DNA of 64,000 nt, from the NCBI RefSeq assembly GCF_900188345.1, contig NZ_FZOD01000032.1, forward strand, positions 36,504-100,503, written 5' to 3'. The notes beneath the pieces were generated by a model. It worked only from the letters and a program-made list of their open reading frames with translations. It was not told the DNA's origin and made no database searches. This stretch comes from Streptosporangium subroseum. Its GTDB lineage: Bacteria > Actinomycetota > Actinomycetes > Streptosporangiales > Streptosporangiaceae. A program made the translations under genes and the position numbers. This document shows positions 9,310 to 16,375 of this stretch, one piece after another; the first letter of the stretch is position 1, and each line of letters starts with the position of its first letter.

Positions 9310-10170
9310 TCACAGCTCCCTCAGCTTCGGGTTGAACACCTCGTCCAGGCCGACGTTCGTGACGTAGAGGGCGCCGACGATGGCGGTGATTCCGGCCCCC
9401 GGAGGCACGAACCACCACCACATGCCCAGGTGGAGCGCGCTCCAGCGGGCCGCGTTGTTGAGCATCAGGCCGAGCGAGACGCCCTGGCTCGGCCCGAGCC
9501 CGATGAAGTCGAGCGAGGCGGCGATCAGGATCGACCCGCCGAACAGCAGGATGAACGTCATGAACAGGTAGGAGCTCATGTTGGGCGCGATCTCCCTGAC
9601 GATGATCTTCCAGGTGCGGACCCCGCTCAGCCGGGCCAGGTCCACGAAGTCCCGCGAGCGCAGCGAGAACGTCTGGGCCCTGATGGCCCTCGCCGCCCAG
9701 GGCCAGGAGGTGAGCCCGATGAAGAGCGCCTGCACGCCGACGCTGCGGATGCCCAGGTAGGCGTTGACGATCAGGAGTACGGCCAGCGCGGGCAGGACCA
9801 GGACGATGTTGGTGAGCATGTTCAGCACCTCGTCGACCAGCCCGCCCCGGTAGCCGGCGGTGAAGCCGATCACCATGCCGATGATCGCGGCCAGCCCTCC
9901 GCCGAGCAGCCCCACCACGAAGGTGACCCGCATGCCGTACAGGAACTGGGCGAAGATGTCCTGGCCGAACATGGTGGTGCCGAACCAGTGTTCGGCCGAG
10001 GGTGAGGAGGCGGGGATGCCGACGTAGGCGTTCGGATCGCCCTCGACGAACATCGGACCGGCGACGGCCAGGACGATCAGCGGGACCAGCACGACCAGCC
10101 CCGCCAGGAGCTTGCCGTTGCGGATCGCGAAGTACAGGCCCTCGTGGCGCCTCGCGGGAACGGCCGTCAT
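9310..10170 (-). CDS. Dpp/Opp-family ABC importer permease (DppC-like)
   Basis: 286 residues. The N-terminal OppC_N segment has one membrane helix (residues 20-38), followed by the GTTMFGQD loop and five more helices. The EAA loop is at ARLSGVRTWKIIVREIAPN, which contacts the ATPases. Its start overlaps the stop of the DppB-like gene by 4 nt. Confidence 0.92.
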   Translation of the reverse strand: MTAVPARRHEGLYFAIRNGKLLAGLVVLVPLIVLAVAGPMFVEGDPNAYVGIPASSPSAEHWFGTTMFGQDIFAQFLYGMRVTFVVGLLGGGLAAIIGMVIGFTAGYRGGLVDEVLNMLTNIVLVLPALAVLLIVNAYLGIRSVGVQALFIGLTSWPWAARAIRAQTFSLRSRDFVDLARLSGVRTWKIIVREIAPNMSSYLFMTFILLFGGSILIAASLDFIGLGPSQGVSLGLMLNNAARWSALHLGMWWWFVPPGAGITAIVGALYVTNVGLDEVFNPKLREL

Positions 10171-11162
10171 GCCGCCTCGCCTCCCATCCCGGTCCTGGTG
10201 CGGGGGTCGACCAGGACGTAGACGACGTCGATGATGAAGTTGGCTGCCAGCACGCCCACGACGATGAACAGGAAGGCCCCCTGGAGCAGGAAGAAGTCCT
10301 GGTTCTGGATCGCCTGGAGGATCAGGTGGCCGAGTCCCGGATAGGAGAAGACGATCTCGGTGACCAGGGCGCCCGCCACGAGCACGCCGAGTTGCAGGGC
10401 CAGGCCGGTGATCTGCGGCAGGACGGCGTTCCTGAACGCGTAGCGCCGGATCAGGCGCTGGGGCGCCCCGAGTGAGGACAGGTAGGTGGAGTAGTCGGCC
10501 TCCAGCTCATAGATGATCATGTTGCGCATGCCGATCGCCCATCCGCCGAACGCGACGAGGAAGAGCGAGACGAACGGCAGGAACCAGTGGAGCGCGAGGT
10601 CTCCCACGAACTCCCACGACAGGTTGGGCCGCATGGCGAAGCTGTAGCCGCCCGAGACGGGGAAGACCCCCGCGACGATGCCCAGCCCCCAGGCCAGCAG
10701 GATGGCCAGCCACATGTAGGGGGTCGCGGTGAGCACGTAGCCGATCGGCAGCACGGTGTTGTCCAGCCACTTGCGCCTGGCCGCGAACGCGCCGAACCTG
10801 TTGCCCGCCCACCAGCTGAGCAGGATGGCCGGGATGAGCAGTGCCAGCGTGTACGGCACCGCCCGCATGATGACGTCGGTCACGGGGGTCGGGAACAGCC
10901 AGATGCTGGTGCCCAGGTCACCCTGGAACAGCGCGGCCCAGAAGTTGCCGTACTGCTTCCAGAGCGGCAGGTCCAGCCCGAACAGGTTCGTGTAGTGCGC
11001 GCGCATCGCCTCCACGGCGGCGGGCTGCGAGACGTTGGCCCTGGCGAGCATGCTCTGCACGGGATCCCCCGGCATGAAGCGCGGGATCATCCAGTTGATC
11101 GTGACCGCCACGAGGAAGGTGAGCCCGTAGACGAGCAGCTTCCTGCCGAAATAGCGTCGCAA
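10167..11162 (-). CDS. Dpp/Opp-family ABC importer permease (DppB-like)
   Basis: 331 residues, six membrane segments. The first helix, YGLTFLVAVTINWMIPRFMPGDP, is typical of DppB, and the EAA loop lies around SSLGAPQRLIRRYAFRNA. The gene starts 87 nt after the binding-protein stop, and a large perfect hairpin sits in that gap (11190-11236). It therefore probably receives only part of the transcription that passes through the binding-protein gene. Confidence 0.92.
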   Translation of the reverse strand: MRRYFGRKLLVYGLTFLVAVTINWMIPRFMPGDPVQSMLARANVSQPAAVEAMRAHYTNLFGLDLPLWKQYGNFWAALFQGDLGTSIWLFPTPVTDVIMRAVPYTLALLIPAILLSWWAGNRFGAFAARRKWLDNTVLPIGYVLTATPYMWLAILLAWGLGIVAGVFPVSGGYSFAMRPNLSWEFVGDLALHWFLPFVSLFLVAFGGWAIGMRNMIIYELEADYSTYLSSLGAPQRLIRRYAFRNAVLPQITGLALQLGVLVAGALVTEIVFSYPGLGHLILQAIQNQDFFLLQGAFLFIVVGVLAANFIIDVVYVLVDPRTRTGMGGEAA

Positions 11163-11189
11163 ACGATCCTCCCGAATCGGCGAGATGGG

Positions 11190-11236
11190 CCCCTTTCCCC
11201 GCGCGAAACACTTCGGAAACAGCGCGGGGAAAGGGG
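11190..11236 (-). terminator. Perfect 15-bp hairpin between binding-protein and permease genes
   Basis: Bases 11190-11204 are the exact reverse complement of 11222-11236 (15 bp, 17-nt loop). Following the minus-strand transcript, no long T-run comes after the hairpin. That fits an attenuating or mRNA-stabilising intergenic hairpin of the kind found after solute-binding-protein genes, which keeps binding protein in excess over permease. The structure is seen directly; the function is inference. Confidence 0.7.
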
Positions 11237-11249
11237 TGAGGATCGTCGG

Positions 11250-13031
11250 TCAGCCGCCTACCGGCTTCAGGTCGGTCAGGGTCAGGACGCCGCCGAGTTC
11301 GAGCCAGTTGCGCCACATGGCCGGCGGGGACTTGGGCGTGCCCGCCGCCGAGGACGGCCAGTTCGTCCAGACCGCGTTGCTGGTCTGGGCCCACAGGCCG
11401 TTGTACCAGAGCGGGATCACCGGAAGATCGTCCAGCTGGATCTTTTGGATCTCCGAGGCGACCTGCTTCATCCCCTCGACGTCGTCGACCTTCTTGCCGT
11501 CGAGTTCCTGGACGAGGTCCCAGGCCTTCTTGTTCTCGTAGCGGCCGAAGTTGACGGTGTTCTGCAGCTTGTTGACCGGCAGCTGGAAGATGTAGTCGTA
11601 GTACATCCAGGGCGTGTTGGACAGCTGCCGCTCGTTGTTGAGCAGCAGGTCGAACTTGCCGGACCCCCGCTGGTCCACCAGCGCGTTGTAGTCGGGGAAC
11701 TCGGGGGTGAGGTCGATCCCGGCGGCCTTGGCGCCCTCGGCGATGACCCGGGAGGCCTCCATCCAGTCGGTCCACCCCGCCGGGACGATGATCTTCAGCG
11801 AGGCCTTGGAGCCGTCCTTGTTCTCCACGAACCCGTCGCCGTCGGTGTCCTTGTAGCCCGCGTCGGCCAGGAGCTTCTTCGCCTTGCCCGTGTCGAAGGC
11901 GAAGCCCTTCTCGCTCACCACCGCCGTGTCGACGTACTTGTCCCACTGGGGCAGCAGGCCCGTGGGACCGGCCGCCTTGACCAGGTTGCCGTAGACGCCC
12001 TCGACGATCTTCTTGGTGTCGATGGAGTTGGCGATCGCCTTGCGGAAGGCGGGGTCGTCCATCGGCTTCTTCGCGGTGTTGGGGACCAGGAAGGCCGTGT
12101 TGGCCGACAGCATGTAGGGAGGCTCGGGATAGTAGGACTGGATGCCGAAGTTCCCCTTGACCAGGTTGGCGATCCCGGGCAGGAAGTTGTTGCTGAGGTC
12201 CAGGCCCTTCTGCAGCAGCAGGCCCATCGCCACCTCGTTGCTGGAGTTGACGATGTCGACGACGTATTTGGGCTTGACGTCCCTGCCCAGCGCCGCCGTG
12301 GCCCACCAGCCGTCACGCTTGACCCAGGCCATGCGGTCCTGGTCGTGGCTGTGGTAGGCGTACGGTCCCGTGCCGATCGGCTTCTCGTTCGTCCCGTTCA
12401 TCACCTCGTCCTCGGAGCGCCCCTCCCAGAGGTGCTTGGGGACGATCGCGTTGTTGTAGACCCAGTTGGCCCACTGCTGGTAGTTGGCCTTGGAGAAGGT
12501 GAACGTCACCGTCTGGTCGTCGGTCGCCTCCGCCTTCTCCAGCCAGGTCCACAGGTTGGCGTAGGGGACGGTCTTCATCTTGCCGAGCTCGACGGTGAAG
12601 ACCACGTCGGCGGCGGTGAAGGGCTTGCCGTCCGCCCAGGTGACCCCCTTGCGCAGCTTGAGCTCGTAGGTCTTCTCGCCGGTCCAGGTGCCGCTCTCCG
12701 CCAGCCAGGGCGTGAACTTGTCGGTCTGGGGGTCGTACAGGAACAGCGTCTCGTAGACGAGGCCCTTGGTGCCGGTGGCCGAGTCCCAGGTCCGCAGGGG
12801 GTTCCAGTTGGCCGGCGGGCCCCACTGAGTGCCGCTGGTGTACAGCGTCTCTTTACGCGGGAACGCCGCGTTCGCCGCGTCCGCCCCGCTCCCCGCCGGG
12901 GCCGGGGCCGCGCTGCCCGAGGCCTGCGGCGCCCCGCTCGGGGCGGACGGCTGCGTGGAACCCCCCGTGCAGCCGGCGGCGACCAGGCAGGCCGCCGCAC
13001 CGAGGGTCAACAGTCTCCATCGAGTCCGCAT
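11250..13031 (-). CDS. ABC importer solute-binding lipoprotein, family 5 (SBP_bac_5)
   Basis: 593 residues from the ATG at 13031, which has GGAAAGGGG upstream. A lipoprotein signal (RWRLLTLGAAACLVAAGC) puts the lipid-modified Cys at about residue 19, followed by a Ser/Gly/Ala/Pro linker to about 50 and the DppA-like fold. Family 5 proteins bind peptides, nickel or oligosaccharides; in Thermotoga several bind beta-manno- and cello-oligosaccharides. The beta-mannosidase and the CebR-like operator in this locus favour a beta-oligosaccharide. It is the first gene of the sugar operon. Confidence 0.92.
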   Translation of the reverse strand: MRTRWRLLTLGAAACLVAAGCTGGSTQPSAPSGAPQASGSAAPAPAGSGADAANAAFPRKETLYTSGTQWGPPANWNPLRTWDSATGTKGLVYETLFLYDPQTDKFTPWLAESGTWTGEKTYELKLRKGVTWADGKPFTAADVVFTVELGKMKTVPYANLWTWLEKAEATDDQTVTFTFSKANYQQWANWVYNNAIVPKHLWEGRSEDEVMNGTNEKPIGTGPYAYHSHDQDRMAWVKRDGWWATAALGRDVKPKYVVDIVNSSNEVAMGLLLQKGLDLSNNFLPGIANLVKGNFGIQSYYPEPPYMLSANTAFLVPNTAKKPMDDPAFRKAIANSIDTKKIVEGVYGNLVKAAGPTGLLPQWDKYVDTAVVSEKGFAFDTGKAKKLLADAGYKDTDGDGFVENKDGSKASLKIIVPAGWTDWMEASRVIAEGAKAAGIDLTPEFPDYNALVDQRGSGKFDLLLNNERQLSNTPWMYYDYIFQLPVNKLQNTVNFGRYENKKAWDLVQELDGKKVDDVEGMKQVASEIQKIQLDDLPVIPLWYNGLWAQTSNAVWTNWPSSAAGTPKSPPAMWRNWLELGGVLTLTDLKPVGG

Positions 13032-13051
13032 CGATGTTCCCCTTTCCGGCA

Positions 13052-13065
13052 TGGGAGCGCTCCCA
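13052..13065. promoter_or_regulatory. LacI-family operator (CebR/CelR-type palindrome)
   Basis: TGGGAGCGCTCCCA is a perfect 14-bp palindrome 21 nt upstream of the binding-protein start and about 130 nt before the divergent LacI gene. It is identical to the operator described for CebR of Streptomyces and CelR of Thermobifida fusca, which repress cellulose and beta-glucan genes until cellobiose is present. Here it should bind the adjacent LacI regulator and control the uptake operon. Confidence 0.85.
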
Positions 13066-13194
13066 ATCGAAGGCCGCGATCGCATGCACTTTCTGAACCG
13101 GATAAGTAACGCGACCGTAAAGTCCATGTGTCGTGGGTGTCAATAGGCAACTGGACCGGTTCAGCTATAATCACCTCCGTCAACAAGGGGGATC

Positions 13195-14220
13195 ATGAGA
13201 AGACCGACGATCGCGGACGTCGCCAGGCAGGCCGGAGTCTCCAAGGGAGCCGTCTCCTATGCCCTCAACGGGCAGCCCGGCGTCTCGGAGAGCACCCGTG
13301 CCAGGATCATGGCGATCGCCGAGGAGATCGGCTGGCGCCCCAACAGCGCCGCCCGGGCGCTGAACGGCGCGCGAGCGGGCGCCGTCGGCCTGGCCCTGTG
13401 CCGTCCCGCCCGCACCCTCGGCATGGAGCCGTTTTTCATGGAGCTCATCAGCGGGATCGAGGGCGAGCTCTCCGCCCGCTCCTACGCGCTCATGCTCCAG
13501 GTGGTCGGCGACCACCGGCAGGAGGTCGCGGTCTACCGCCGCTGGTGGGGAGAGGGCCGCGTCGACGGCGCCATCCTCGTCGACCTGCACGTCGGCGACC
13601 CCCGGGTGGCCGAGTTCGAGACACTGGGGCTGCCCACCGTGGTGATCGGCCATCCGTCGGAGTCGGGGGCGCTGGTCTCCGTCTGGTCCGACGACGGCGG
13701 CGCCGTACGAGAGACGGTGGAATACCTGGTCGCGCTGGGTCATCGCAGGATCGCCAGGGTCGCCGGACTGCCCCGCCTGGTCCACACGGCGCTGCGGGAC
13801 CGGGCGTTCGCCGAGGCCTGCGAGGGCGTGGCCGAGCAGGTGACGGTGCACACCGACTACACCGGCGAGGAGGGCGCGCGCGCCACCCGGCGGCTGCTCA
13901 GCTCTCCCGCCCGGCCCACCGCGATCGTCTACGACAACGACATCATGGCCGTGGCCGGGCTGTCGGCGGCCCAGGACCTACGTCTGGACGTCCCCCGCGA
14001 CCTGTCCATCGTCGCCTGGGACGACTCACCGCTCTCCCAGGTGGTCCGGCCCCCGCTCACCGCCCTCAGCCGCGACATCTCGGCGTACGGCGGGCACGCG
14101 GCCCGCCGCCTGCTCGCTCTGATCGCCGGGGAGGACGTGGGCGCCTTCCAGGACGAGGCGGCTCGCCTCACCCCCCGCGGCAGCACCGCTCCCCCGCCCT
14201 CCGGCGTCCCGCACGGATAG
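13195..14220 (+). CDS. LacI-family transcriptional regulator of the oligosaccharide locus
   Basis: 341 residues, ATG preceded by AAGGGGGATC. The N-terminal HTH (PTIADVARQAGVSKGAVSYALNG) and hinge helix (NSAARALNGAR) are followed by a periplasmic-binding-like effector domain (about 60-330). It is divergent from the importer operon and faces the 14-bp palindrome. The recognition helix, SKGAVSYALN, differs from that of CebR (GRGTVSRVIN, recalled), so it is probably a paralogue with a related operator. The effector is likely a beta-linked disaccharide such as mannobiose or cellobiose. Confidence 0.92.
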   Translation: MRRPTIADVARQAGVSKGAVSYALNGQPGVSESTRARIMAIAEEIGWRPNSAARALNGARAGAVGLALCRPARTLGMEPFFMELISGIEGELSARSYALMLQVVGDHRQEVAVYRRWWGEGRVDGAILVDLHVGDPRVAEFETLGLPTVVIGHPSESGALVSVWSDDGGAVRETVEYLVALGHRRIARVAGLPRLVHTALRDRAFAEACEGVAEQVTVHTDYTGEEGARATRRLLSSPARPTAIVYDNDIMAVAGLSAAQDLRLDVPRDLSIVAWDDSPLSQVVRPPLTALSRDISAYGGHAARRLLALIAGEDVGAFQDEAARLTPRGSTAPPPSGVPHG

Positions 14221-14298
14221 ACCACTTCTCTCTCCCTCGGCGGCGTCATCGATGTGGCTCGGATAGAACCGATGGGCACCGGCGGGCAGAGCCCGGCC

Positions 14299-14733
14299 TC
14301 AGCCGGCCTCGCCGGCCCCACGCCGGGCCGCGTTCCCGGAATTCTCAGGGCTCCTGAGCTTCACCGGCCCCGCCTCGGGAGCACTTCCGGATTCACCGGC
14401 CACGCGCCGGGCGCGCTTGCCTCGGGCGAGCTCGGTGGCCAGCGCGTCCAGGTGCGGGGTCCAGAACCGCCGGTAGCGTTCGAGCCACGCGTCGACCTCC
14501 CGCAGGGGCGCGGGATCGACGGCGTACAGGCGGCGGGTGCCTTCGGCCCGGACCGTCGCGAAGCCGTTCTCGCGCAGCACTCGCAGATGCTGCGACACCC
14601 CCGGCTGGGAGATCCCGAACTCCTCCTGAACGATCGCGCTGATCGCGCCGGCCGCCTGCTCGCCGTCGGCGAGCAGCTCCAGAATCCGGCGCCGGACCGG
14701 ATCGCCCAGGACATCGAACGCATGCACAGACAT
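14299..14733 (-). CDS. ArsR/SdpR-family winged-helix repressor
   Basis: 144 residues. The HTH, GISQPGVSQHLRVLRENGF (about 40-58), and the wing AEGTRRLYAVD match ArsR proteins of the SdpR type; no metal-binding CxC motif is visible. The last 40 residues (Gly/Arg/Ala-rich) extend beyond the usual fold. SdpR-type repressors commonly sit beside an SRPBCC gene, but none is adjacent here. An inverted repeat overlaps its likely promoter, suggesting autoregulation. Confidence 0.85.
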   Translation of the reverse strand: MSVHAFDVLGDPVRRRILELLADGEQAAGAISAIVQEEFGISQPGVSQHLRVLRENGFATVRAEGTRRLYAVDPAPLREVDAWLERYRRFWTPHLDALATELARGKRARRVAGESGSAPEAGPVKLRSPENSGNAARRGAGEAG

Positions 14734-14748
14734 CAGAATTTCAGCAAG

Positions 14749-14762
14749 GACTTATACAAGTC
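14749..14762. promoter_or_regulatory. Candidate ArsR operator
   Basis: GACTTATACAAGTC (GACTT-4-AAGTC) lies 16 nt upstream of the ArsR-family start and includes a TATAAG that could be its -10 box on the minus strand. Site and position fit autorepression. No experimental analogue is known to me. Confidence 0.4.
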
Positions 14763-14929
14763 AACGCGAGTCCGACCGAGCCCGTTCGGTGTCGCAGGCC
14801 GCACTCGAATGATTCGACTCCAACGATCTTCTCACTTGGGAAAATGCGAACCAGCATCTTTACATGCCCATGACTATTACTTTAAGTCCCCGATGAATCA
14901 CTATATGTTTCCAGACAGCGGAGGTGAGC

Positions 14930-15094
14930 ATGCCGGACGGCGGAACCCAGGAAGTCACTCCGATCGGAGCGTTCGGGGACGAGGCAACCGCGAGTGCGGC
15001 CATTACGTCCTCAGCCGTTCCCTCGCCGCCGCGACGCCGGCGATCCTTGGTTGCCGGCAATCAAGGATCGTTCGCCTCGATCTTCTCCCCGTGA
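14930..15094 (+). CDS. Small ORF, 54 residues, function unknown
   Basis: ATG at 14930 is preceded by GGAGG with 5-nt spacing, one of the best ribosome binding sites in the window, and follows an AT-rich stretch. The product begins MPDGGTQEVTPIGAFGDEAT, has a basic PPRRRRS centre and ends GSFASIFSP. No membrane segment, Cys or signal peptide is seen. The last ten codons lie inside the first of four tandem repeats, and the central codons inside a 30-bp palindrome. It could be a real small protein or peptide precursor, or chance. I do not recognise it. Confidence 0.4.
   Translation: MPDGGTQEVTPIGAFGDEATASAAITSSAVPSPPRRRRSLVAGNQGSFASIFSP
15041..15070. repeat. 30-bp near-perfect palindrome
   Basis: Bases 15041-15055 and 15056-15070 are inverted copies with a single mismatched pair, a G facing a T. 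Arms CGATCCTTG and CAAGGATCG flank a TTGCCGGCAA core. It could be a dimer-binding site or a hairpin in a plus-strand RNA. The right arm begins the tandem repeat array. Confidence 0.7.
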
Positions 15095-15283
15095 GCCTGA
15101 GGCCGCCAGACCGGTTCAAAAACCGTCCGACTCGGTCTTCGCCCCATGAGCCATGGGTGGTCAGACCGGTTCAAGGATCGTTCGCCTACGATCTTCTCCC
15201 CATGGGCCTGAGGCCGCCAGACCGGTTCAAGGAGCGTCCGGCTCGGTTTTCGCCGCGCGAGCCGGGGGGCCGTCAGACCGGTT
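15062..15283. repeat. Four imperfect 55-56 bp tandem repeats
   Basis: Units at 15062-15116, 15117-15171, 15172-15227 and 15228-15283. Each starts with CAA (C/G-rich CGTTCG or CGTCCG follows) and ends AGACCGGTT. Units 1 and 3 are more alike than 1 and 2, and likewise 2 and 4, so the array may be two copies of a 111-bp dimer. The last unit runs into the final codons and stop of the methyltransferase gene, so the array may have grown from that gene's 3' end. Confidence 0.8.
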
Positions 15284-16031
15284 TACGGGCTTCGATGAGA
15301 AATCGCGTCGCATGCGCTTCGAAGGGACCCCTCGCCAGGATCCGGTCGTGAAGGGTCCCGAGTTCGCTACGGTACCGGTCGACGGTGAACCCCGGCACGA
15401 TCCAGATCACCTTCCGCAGGAAGTAGATCACGGCGCCGATGTCGTGAAACGTCATCCGCAGGGACTCCAGGCGAAGGTCGACCACCTCGAGACCGGCGGC
15501 CTCGGCCGCCGCCCTGGCACGTTCGGGGTCACGGGCCGAGCCGGGCGGCCGCGGTCCCATGAAGAACTCCGTCAGCTCCCCGACGCTCCTCGGGCCGACC
15601 TCCTGGGAGAGATACGTTCCTCCCGGCTGGAGCACCCGGGCGATCTCCTGCCACCAGGTGGTCACCGGGTGACGGCTGATCACCAGGTCGAAGACGCCGT
15701 CACCGAACGGGAGCCTCGGCTCGTCGTCGTCGGCGACGACCGCGACCCCCCGTGGGCGCAGCCTCGCGGTCGCGAGCGCGATGTTCGGTGGCCAGGACTC
15801 CGTGGCGACCGTCAGGGAAGGGAGCCGCGGAACACCGGCGAGCACCTCACCCCCGCCGGTCTGGATGTCGAGCGCGGCGACGGCGTGCGCCATCCGCTCC
15901 CCCACGAGCCGTGAGTAACCCCACGAGGGACGCTCCTCCGTCGCCCGGCCGTCCAGCCAGGAGAAGTCCCAGCCATCGACCGAGACGGATTCGGCCTCGG
16001 CGACCAGTTCCTCGAACGTTCGCGTCGTCAT
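15273..16031 (-). CDS. Class I SAM-dependent methyltransferase
   Basis: 252 residues from the ATG at 16031 (MTTRTFEELVAEAE); a TTG two codons earlier is possible. The Rossmann fold shows a degenerate motif I around ALDIQTGGGEVLAG, the acidic loop, and LPFGDGVFDLVISRHPVTTWW as motif IV, with motif V in RVLQPGGTYLSQEVG. The substrate cannot be told. No neighbour forms a pathway with it. No clear Shine-Dalgarno precedes the start. Its stop codon lies within the last tandem repeat. Confidence 0.85.
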   Translation of the reverse strand: MTTRTFEELVAEAESVSVDGWDFSWLDGRATEERPSWGYSRLVGERMAHAVAALDIQTGGGEVLAGVPRLPSLTVATESWPPNIALATARLRPRGVAVVADDDEPRLPFGDGVFDLVISRHPVTTWWQEIARVLQPGGTYLSQEVGPRSVGELTEFFMGPRPPGSARDPERARAAAEAAGLEVVDLRLESLRMTFHDIGAVIYFLRKVIWIVPGFTVDRYRSELGTLHDRILARGPFEAHATRFLIEARKPV

Positions 16032-16375
16032 GATCAAAGGTTGGCAGTCTCCTCACCGGCCGTCCAACGAATTTCTCCCCGCGCCCTGCCCGCCCCCTGG
16101 GAGACACGGCCTTCAGGAAACACGGGTCGAGCTCCGGCCCCCGACCGGCGCGGAGGCGCCCGGGGACAGGGAACACCCACTCGCCCGCGGTCGGCCGGGT
16201 TGTCGAGTCCATCGGCATCACCGGCCCGGCGGCTCCCGTCGGAGACGAGGCCCGGCGATGCCGGTGGAGACGAGGATCGGCGGCTCCCCGCCGGAGACGA
16301 GAAAAGGGCCGGTACGGCGACTGCCGTACCGGCCCTTTCAGGGTCGTTCTATGCGTTGATCAACCTACGAGGTGA
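16032..16375. other. Intergenic region between methyltransferase and DEAD-box helicase
   Basis: GC-rich, no gene seen. It holds the methyltransferase promoter side, three spaced copies of a GGAGACGAG motif between about 16230 and 16303, and the helicase terminator. Confidence 0.5.
16303..16338 (-). terminator. Intrinsic terminator of the DEAD-box helicase gene
   Basis: A perfect 16-bp stem (16303-16318 with 16323-16338) has a 4-nt loop, lies 38 nt after the helicase stop, and is followed on the minus strand by TTTTC. Confidence 0.85.

Larger units (their letters stand above)
14734..15272. other. Intergenic region, AT-richer first half and repeat-rich second half
   Basis: Between the ArsR gene and the methyltransferase stop. 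Bases 14734-14920 are clearly more AT-rich than the surrounding genes and probably hold promoters in both directions. The second half contains the 54-codon ORF, a 30-bp near-palindrome and four tandem repeats, each listed separately. Minus-strand reading frames here show no family resemblance. Confidence 0.6.

Noticed and set aside
10587..13109. 840-residue plus-strand reading frame across the importer genes
   Set aside because: It lies antisense to two well-supported minus-strand genes, has the His/Arg/Gly/Val-rich make-up of a high-GC shadow frame, and shows no domain.
14860..15060. 66-residue minus-strand ORF
   Set aside because: It has no ribosome binding site, no recognisable features, and overlaps the better-supported plus-strand small ORF.
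14930..15094. FxSxx-COOH cyclophane peptide precursor
   Set aside because: The FASIF string is not at the C-terminus (SP follows), the leader does not resemble the family, and no radical SAM maturase is in the window.
15062..15283. Possible CRISPR array
   Set aside because: The units are tandem with no separate unique spacers, similarity runs through the whole unit, and no cas gene is present.
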